A stretch of 64,000 nt of DNA from Telmatactis stephensoni (taxonomy: Eukaryota > Cnidaria > Anthozoa > Actiniaria > Isophelliidae): assembly GCA_029948255.1 (NCBI GenBank), contig JALIZF010001820.1, positions 186,001 through 250,000 of the forward strand, written 5' to 3'. Under the pieces are notes generated by a model, which searched no databases, had not been told where the DNA came from, and saw only the letters and a list, made by a program, of their open reading frames with translations. A program made the translations under genes and the position numbers. Below, one piece after another: positions 58,341 through 64,000 of this stretch (position 1 is the first letter of the stretch; every line of letters starts with the position of its first letter).

Positions 58341-59867
58341 TACTCGTGCCCAGGCCTTTAGGCCGGCACGAGTCTAGGTTTGTGTCTCCTATCTATCAGT
58401 CTATAAGTCTATCGTCGTAGTCGAGAATGTGCCATGAAAACGAGGCAGCGCACGTTCCAGCAAGTTTACAGCAAAGTAGGGCAAGATTTTTCACGAGTCA
58501 CCAGCATTTTATAAGCTAAACTCCACTATAAATACAGTAATTGCATTTTAGCAGCTTCACGTGAGTCTCAATCAAGGTAAAATTTAAGCCTCTTCATTTG
58601 AAATTTAGGAATCGAGGCCGATACTTCCATATAGTTCAAATGTTTAGCTTGCCGACGAACCAGCCACATGTTTTAATTTCGCTCCAGTACCGAACTCAAA
58701 ACGTGACTAAGCTGCATTTAAGACTTGTTTATGTATCTCCTCCGCCATTGGGGATAGGGATGGCTTTTGAAATTTAAGACTGTCATTTTCATAATGTTGA
58801 TGAAACCTTTTAAGCTTAACTTACTGACTGCTGACTTATATTCTCACGTTCGAGTTTATACTCTTTGAAACGAATGAGGTCAAGATATTTTTATTTGGTA
58901 CTTCAAAGAGAAAAAATATGAAGGATTTAAAACCTTATCTGTTCTGGAATTAAGCTTATATTTCTTTTGCAGTCAAGAACGTTCATGTTTTGAAATGTTT
59001 TGGTATTAACCACAGGAAGCCCACATCAAGTGTTTAGTTGTACTTTAGTACATTTAAATGAATTCTGCAGAATATAATATTTATTTCATTTTGGTGTTCT
59101 AAGCTATAGCCACATGTGCTATTATAAGTGCTCTTTTTGATAAATGTTTGTTCAATTTCAATAGGCAAACAAGCAACTAAAGGATTTTTCATCTCATCGA
59201 TAAATATCTCAGGAGCAGCTGTCTGCTCTGTTTTGGCTCAAATTGTACTAACAAAACTTTTGATGACAGCTTGCCAATCCAAGGTGTTGCATTTACTTGG
59301 CTTACCAGCAAAGAAGCTCTTTTTACTGGTAGCCTGAGTGAATGCAACATTTTTGTCTATATCTCAATGTGTTCTAAGGCTGCTTGCTGCTTGTGCATGA
59401 ACAGTTGAGTCACTGCGAGTCAAGAACATGTGGTTTTCAAAAGAAATTATATGAAGAAGTTCCAGGGAGCTGTTAAAACATTTCTATTCCATAACACAAA
59501 TGAATTAAACTGGCAACCTGTTTATGTTTTAAATGAACACAAGTTGTTCAAATCAAAGCAAAAGAGTTGTTGGTTGCCACCATGGACAGCTCGCTGTGTA
59601 TAAACAGCAGTAAACGGGTGCCTCTCCCATAGCCCGAGTGAATGTAATAATGTAAGACCACAGGTATCTCATTGAGGTAGCTCATTTTCTGCAGTCTTCA
59701 AACAATGGAGAAATGATAAGACTTTCAGAAACTAAAGCACATCTAAAAAATTTCACAGACGTCCTTTTCTTCAGAGGTCTGCAATATCTAATGATGTGAT
59801 TGGATGAAGTTCGGTTATGTTTTATGATGCATACCACGCCAGGTTCAATTCTACCTGGGCACGAGTA
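58341..59867. mobile_element. Possible 1.5 kb DNA element with 14-bp perfect terminal inverted repeats
   Basis: tactcgtgcccagg at 58341-58354 has its exact complement cctgggcacgagta at 59854-59867. No transposase is recognised inside; the longest frames are under 70 codons. A non-autonomous DNA transposon is plausible, but chance pairing is not fully excluded. Confidence 0.5.
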
Positions 59868-60061
59868 AACGCACCATTGTGCGTCTAGTTAGATTATGTA
59901 TGTATAAATATGTACATATAGTGGTCTTTATTTGTCTGAGCTTTCGCCGGTGAACGACATCAGAGATATAAGAATGAGAATAAACCAATATATTCAGATT
60001 CAGGTGTCACAAGAGTTCATGTATTTAGTGTGCAACATCAGGAAACAACAATATCAAATCA

Positions 60062-60470
60062 ATAGGCCATATGCACTAACAGGTCACGTGACCCTATCTC
60101 CCCTAAATCAAGCAGCACCGTCAAAATGAACGCCAGAAATAGAAAGAGCACCTCGATATTAGTAAAAGTGCAAATTTTCAGCTCCTAAGATGTAATACAG
60201 TAAATTTAAGATTGGATTTTTTCTTAAGATTCGTTCGGAAAAGCGTGTTGGATGCCGGAGCTTGCCATCCAAAGCGCTTTTCCGAACGAATCTTAAGAAA
60301 AAATCCAATCTTAAATTTACTGTCATTTTTTCTCTTATTCACCTTATAAGCTAAAACTTTGCACTTTTACTAATATCGAGGTGCTCTTTCTCTTTTTGGA
60401 GTTCATTTTGATGGTGCTGCTTGATTTAGGGGAGATAGGGTCACGTGACCTGTTAGTGCATATGGCCTAT
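60062..60470. repeat. 409-bp near-perfect palindrome
   Basis: The left end ataggccatatgcactaaca and right end tgttagtgcatatggcctat are exact complements. Pairing continues inward through ggtcacgtgaccctatctcc, gagcacctcgatattagtaa and aatccaatctt-type text to ttcgttcggaaaagcg, leaving a loop of about 30 bp. One indel region near 60185/60335 disturbs the arms. No ORF. Confidence 0.9.
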
Positions 60471-60486
60471 AGATTGTGTAATTCCT

Positions 60487-60632
60487 TAAGCCCGCCGCAC
60501 ACACTGAGAGGCTGCATGCGTGAAGAAACTGCCACGCGAGGCACTTAGCTCAGACGACGCAGACGTTGCATCTTTGGCTACGCGAGGCCAAAAATAGAAC
60601 AGGTAAAAGAGCACGTGGTGCAGAAAGTCTGA
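60487..60632. repeat. Half copy of the taagcccgccgcacac MITE
   Basis: taagcccgccgcacacactg, gcacttagctcagacga and cgcagacgttgcatctttgg through aaaaatagaacaggtaaaag follow the 46911 element. The right terminal arm is absent. Confidence 0.8.
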
Positions 60633-61547
60633 TAGCTTTGCTTTGGAAACGACGCTAAACACCTACGTCGAAACATCTAAACATTCTAACGTCGAAATTC
60701 AAACAGTTCTGCACTGGACTTACATGAAACGATTGAGTTAAGACGAGTACTACCGTCGATCTGTTTTAGTGACGATCACGAGAGACAGCTTGAAAAGGAT
60801 TAAAAAATTCCTTCTGCTCACACGGTAAGTGACGATCGAACTATGGTAGGTCGGTACAGACAGTAAATGTTTGGAGTTTATCGAAAAAGTTTAATTGTAA
60901 CCATCTCGTCTACTAAGTGTGATTTTGGGGCTAATTCAGTATTTGGCAAATTACAGTAGATTTTATTTCGCTGGCATCAGTACAACTTACACTGATTACT
61001 ATAATTGGTACTCTATAGGAGTTCTGATGACTAGAGCATTCTTAAAATTTTGTTACTGCAGGATTTTCGAAGACATTTAGACCATATACCTTTCATTCTA
61101 TTCTAATATATTTGTAATCAAAAATTCGTTCTATCTGAGTTGTTTTACAGCTTTAAAGTCAATATTATATTATGGAGTGGTTTTCCTTTTCCAGTGAAAG
61201 ATTAGGCTAACTAATAGTTAGTAGTAAATTCTAAACTCTTTGTTTTCTTTTATTATTATCAACTACTACAAACTAATGTAATCCCTCACTGCAAATACCA
61301 AACTCGTAGCCATGACATTTAACTACGGAACAAACAGTTTTTCTCGTTATATCATTATCTGACATGTCACAGGGCTATATAGCGCTTTTAGACTACTATT
61401 TTACAGGTTTTAATACACTGAAAATGTAAATTTTGGAATATAAACTGTGTAGTTTGTTGAATGTTTTTATGGAAATATTAGCCAATCTATTGTTATTTAT
61501 AAGTCGCTTAACACAATAAGAATTCCCACCGGTATTTTCAGATTCTT

Positions 61548-61690
61548 GGGTTGTGACGTCACGGCAGCCATCTTGGATGAACTTCAACAAAATATTTCTC
61601 ATTAGTGTCTATTGTTTGTTCATCCAACATGGCTACCGCTTCATTGTCTTTTGATTCCCAAAGGAACGGATGAAATCCAGCAATGCTAAC
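61548..61690. repeat. Element with agccatcttggatga / tcatccaacatggct ends
   Basis: ggcagccatcttggatgaac and gttcatccaacatggctacc are complements. The tail (aaaggaacggatgaaatcca) matches the copies at 30797 and 39757. Confidence 0.78.
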
Positions 61691-63026
61691 TAGTTTGCAG
61701 TTTTGTCATGAAGGCGCGGTTACAAAAAATTAAACTTAAAGGAGCACTTGGATAAAAATCAATGATAATTGAAAATGACTTGAAACTCAGTGAAACCTAT
61801 GTATAGCTATTTGCACAAACATTGACCCTTCAAAGCATAGAAGCTGAGGCCGAAATGAACACTGGGAAATCTGTTGATTAGATGGTTTTAAGGTGTTTAC
61901 CAGTAGTATTTTGGTGATCGATTTTGACAAAACTTCCAATTATATTTTTGAAAATTGGTCAACTTACATTTGTCTGATCAAAATAATTTTCACACAAGAT
62001 ACTAAGGAGGGATTGAAGATTTGATTAATGCCAATTTTTTCCGTGACACGTTGCTATGGCAACGAAAAACAAAGATTGAATTCAGTTTTCCTAAAATATC
62101 TCCCGTTTTTGATGAGCTCTAGAAAATTGGCTATATCTGATAGGTGTTAAACTTCACTTTCTTGCACAGTTAACCAACTCAAAATCAGCAAGTTTTATCA
62201 GAGGGATTTTGAATAAGTCCCGAATTAGAAAACTATTAAATTTGGTGACTCGAAATTAAAGAACGAGAAAAAATTCCAACTTTCGCAAAATAACTTTTAA
62301 TTGATGTCAAAAGTTGCCAAAAGTCTTTGCTTATTTGTCCTGTGAGCTGCTTTGATGTAAGTTGTTCCTTTGAAGAGAACTGTCAACTGTGCTTTCGTTT
62401 GAGTGGTCGACTATTCAAACTTCGTGTGGACGAGGACGTTTCAAATGGTGACTGAGACTTATAATTTCGGTATTCCAAACAGCGAATTCGTAGAAAAAAC
62501 ATATTGAAATCCATGTCTTATTATTGGACAAATGAGCCATTTCGATCTCAGCTTCTAGGTTCGAAGACTTGAAAGGGTCATAATTAGCTGTATACGGCAC
62601 CAATAATCACTATGAAGCAACATTTTCTTTACATCCAAAAGAGACGGATAAAATTGTAAAGGTTTTTAGCATCTAAATTGTGAGTAAATGACGTCATTAT
62701 GATGTGAATTACTCAACCCTATTGTTCTTTAATTTTAGGTTTTAAACCAAAATTTATCTGTGATAATGAGCTTAAAATGTAGATTTTTTGTTGGAGATTA
62801 GCTTGTATTAACCTTCATATAGAAACAATCAGTTTCCAATTTCCACCGGTTTTCATCGAAGTGGGCCTTTAACTTTTGTAACATTGTGGTAGTAAGTGGA
62901 AATAACGATCGTCCCGACATAGACCCGAGTTTTGACTGCAAGTGTCTAAATTTCAAAGCCATTTCAATTCTGACTCCGCTTTTAGTTCCCTTGCTAATCT
63001 ATTTTTCCTCTAGCTTCGTGTTAGAT

Positions 63027-63599
63027 ATGGATCGGCATCGGCGAAGAAAAAGACTGAAAAAGAAATCTGAAGATGGATGTGTGTCTGCTGTGAGCGACTT
63101 TATAACAGATGCATTGGAAGCATTTTTCTACTGGTAAGTAGATTATAGTTTTGTACAGCAAATGAAAGAAGGACAGAACAGCCCCTAAAAGATACACAAA
63201 GGAAATATTTCAAACTCAAAAAGGAGCACCGATTACCCCTGCAACTTGGACAAAGGGAGAGTACCCTTGGGTGGGGTAGGGTGACGTGTGTGGGGGGGGG
63301 GGAGGGGAGGGAGGGGGTGTCGCGGCACTAAATGTTTGTTTTTTCAAATCAGGCTCGGATTAAAAGTTGGAAGACATCCTTTCAAGACAATCATAATTAT
63401 GCTCATTTTCTCTGGCGCTTGTATGGTTGGTCTGTTGAGGTTTCATGAGGAAACTAGTGGCGAAAATCTCTGGGTCCCTCCAGACTCACTCGCTAGGAAA
63501 CACTACTTGTGGGTGGACAAAACGTTTTCATCTGCGTTTGAGTATACATCTATAATTTTGACTGCAAGTGATGTGCTGACTCCAGAAGTTCTTAAACAG
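63027..63599 (+). CDS. PTCHD3: Patched-domain (PTCHD3-like) protein, tandem copy 3, first two exons (continues past window)
   Basis: Exon 1 63027-63133 and exon 2 63353-63599, split in the same phase as copies 1 and 2; exon 2 is 247 nt in all three. The N-terminus (MDRHRRRKRLKKKSEDGC) differs from copy 2 by one inserted codon and few changes. Exon 2 encodes GRHPFKTIIIMLIFSGACMV (TM1) and the start of ectodomain 1 (NLWVPPDSLARKH). It is far closer to copy 2 than to copy 1, so this is the younger duplicate pair. Exon 3 onward lies outside the window. Confidence 0.92.
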
Positions 63600-63654
63600 G
63601 TATTTTTGCGGAACATAACTGAATCAAAGAGAGGGGCTCGAAGGAAGAGGTATT

Positions 63655-63942
63655 GGGGAGGCCGGCAAAGAAGTGAAAAAGGGAAGGAAGGAAGGAAGGA
63701 AGGAAGGAAGGAAGGAAGGAAGGAAGGAAGGAAGGAAGGAAGGAAGGAAGGAAGGAAGGAAGGAAGGAAGGAAGTGAAGCAAGCAAGTAAGCAAGCATGA
63801 AAAGAAAAGAAAAGAAAAGAAAAGAAAAGAAAAGAAAAGAAAAGAAAAGAAAAGAAAAGAAAAGAAAAGAAAAGAAAAGAAAAGAAAAGAAAAGAAAAGA
63901 AAAGAAAAGAAAAGAAAAGAAAAGAAAAGAAAAGAAAGAATA
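63655..63942. repeat. (GGAA)n and (AAAAG)n microsatellites in intron 2 of copy 3
   Basis: A pure aaggaagg run from about 63682 to 63770 is followed, after aagcaagcaagtaagcaagc, by an aaaagaaaag array to about 63938. Open frames here are artefacts. Confidence 0.93.
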
Positions 63943-64000
63943 TTTCTTATCGAATGACTGGCTTTTGCATTATAGGTTACATTATTTTAATTTGTGCTCT

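Larger units (their letters stand above)
57580..63026. other. Spacer between patched-domain copies 2 and 3
   Basis: Holds the LINE relic, a 1.5 kb element with terminal inverted repeats, a 0.4 kb palindrome, a half MITE and a ccatcttggatga element. From about 61800 it resembles the upstream region of copy 2. No host gene is recognised. The promoter of copy 3 is expected in the last 1-2 kb but shows no clear motif. Confidence 0.6.

Noticed and set aside
1..64000. CRISPR array, bacterial operon or phage-type system
   Set aside because: Tandem repeats lack uniform repeats with unique spacers, and the spliced genes show that the DNA is eukaryotic.

Overview
The window is animal nuclear DNA: AT-rich, intron-dense, with GT-AG introns and many short inverted-repeat elements and minisatellites. 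The gene content (one dystrophin-family gene, a NIPA-like magnesium-transporter gene and a tandem array of patched-domain genes), the compact introns and the repeat style suggest an anthozoan cnidarian, possibly a stony coral. That organism call is inference. All exon models were made by eye from reading frame, splice sites, phase continuity and comparison between paralogues.

Layout. (1) 1-7626, + strand: the 3' part of a dystrophin/utrophin-family gene, from just after the ZZ domain through the C-terminal coiled coil, with a +1 frameshift near 3760. (2) 7.6-13.1 kb: intergenic, packed with short inverted-repeat elements. (3) 13125-23183, - strand: a complete 13-exon NIPAL3-like gene (369 codons). 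(4) 23184-24091: a short divergent intergenic region, probably a bidirectional promoter. (5) 24092-40432, + strand: patched-domain (PTCHD3-like) gene copy 1, 23 exons, with a +1 indel in an A run in exon 16. (6) 40.4-45.2 kb: repeat-rich spacer. (7) 45151-57579, + strand: copy 2, 23 exons, intact (1009 aa), with an expanded repetitive cytoplasmic tail. (8) 57.6-63.0 kb: spacer with a LINE relic, a 1.5 kb element with 14-bp terminal inverted repeats and a 0.4 kb palindrome. (9) 63027 to the right edge: the first two exons of copy 3.

The three patched-domain genes share exon phases and nearly all exon lengths, so they come from tandem duplication. They encode RND-type membrane proteins with a sterol-sensing domain. 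The most useful observations are a hidden conserved last exon that gives both complete copies a common C-terminus next to a PPxY motif, two probable single-base indels, expansion of the copy 2 tail, re-expansion of simple repeats at matching intron positions, and several related inverted-repeat families. I saw no convincing new multi-gene system; the interest lies in gene-family evolution and repeat biology.
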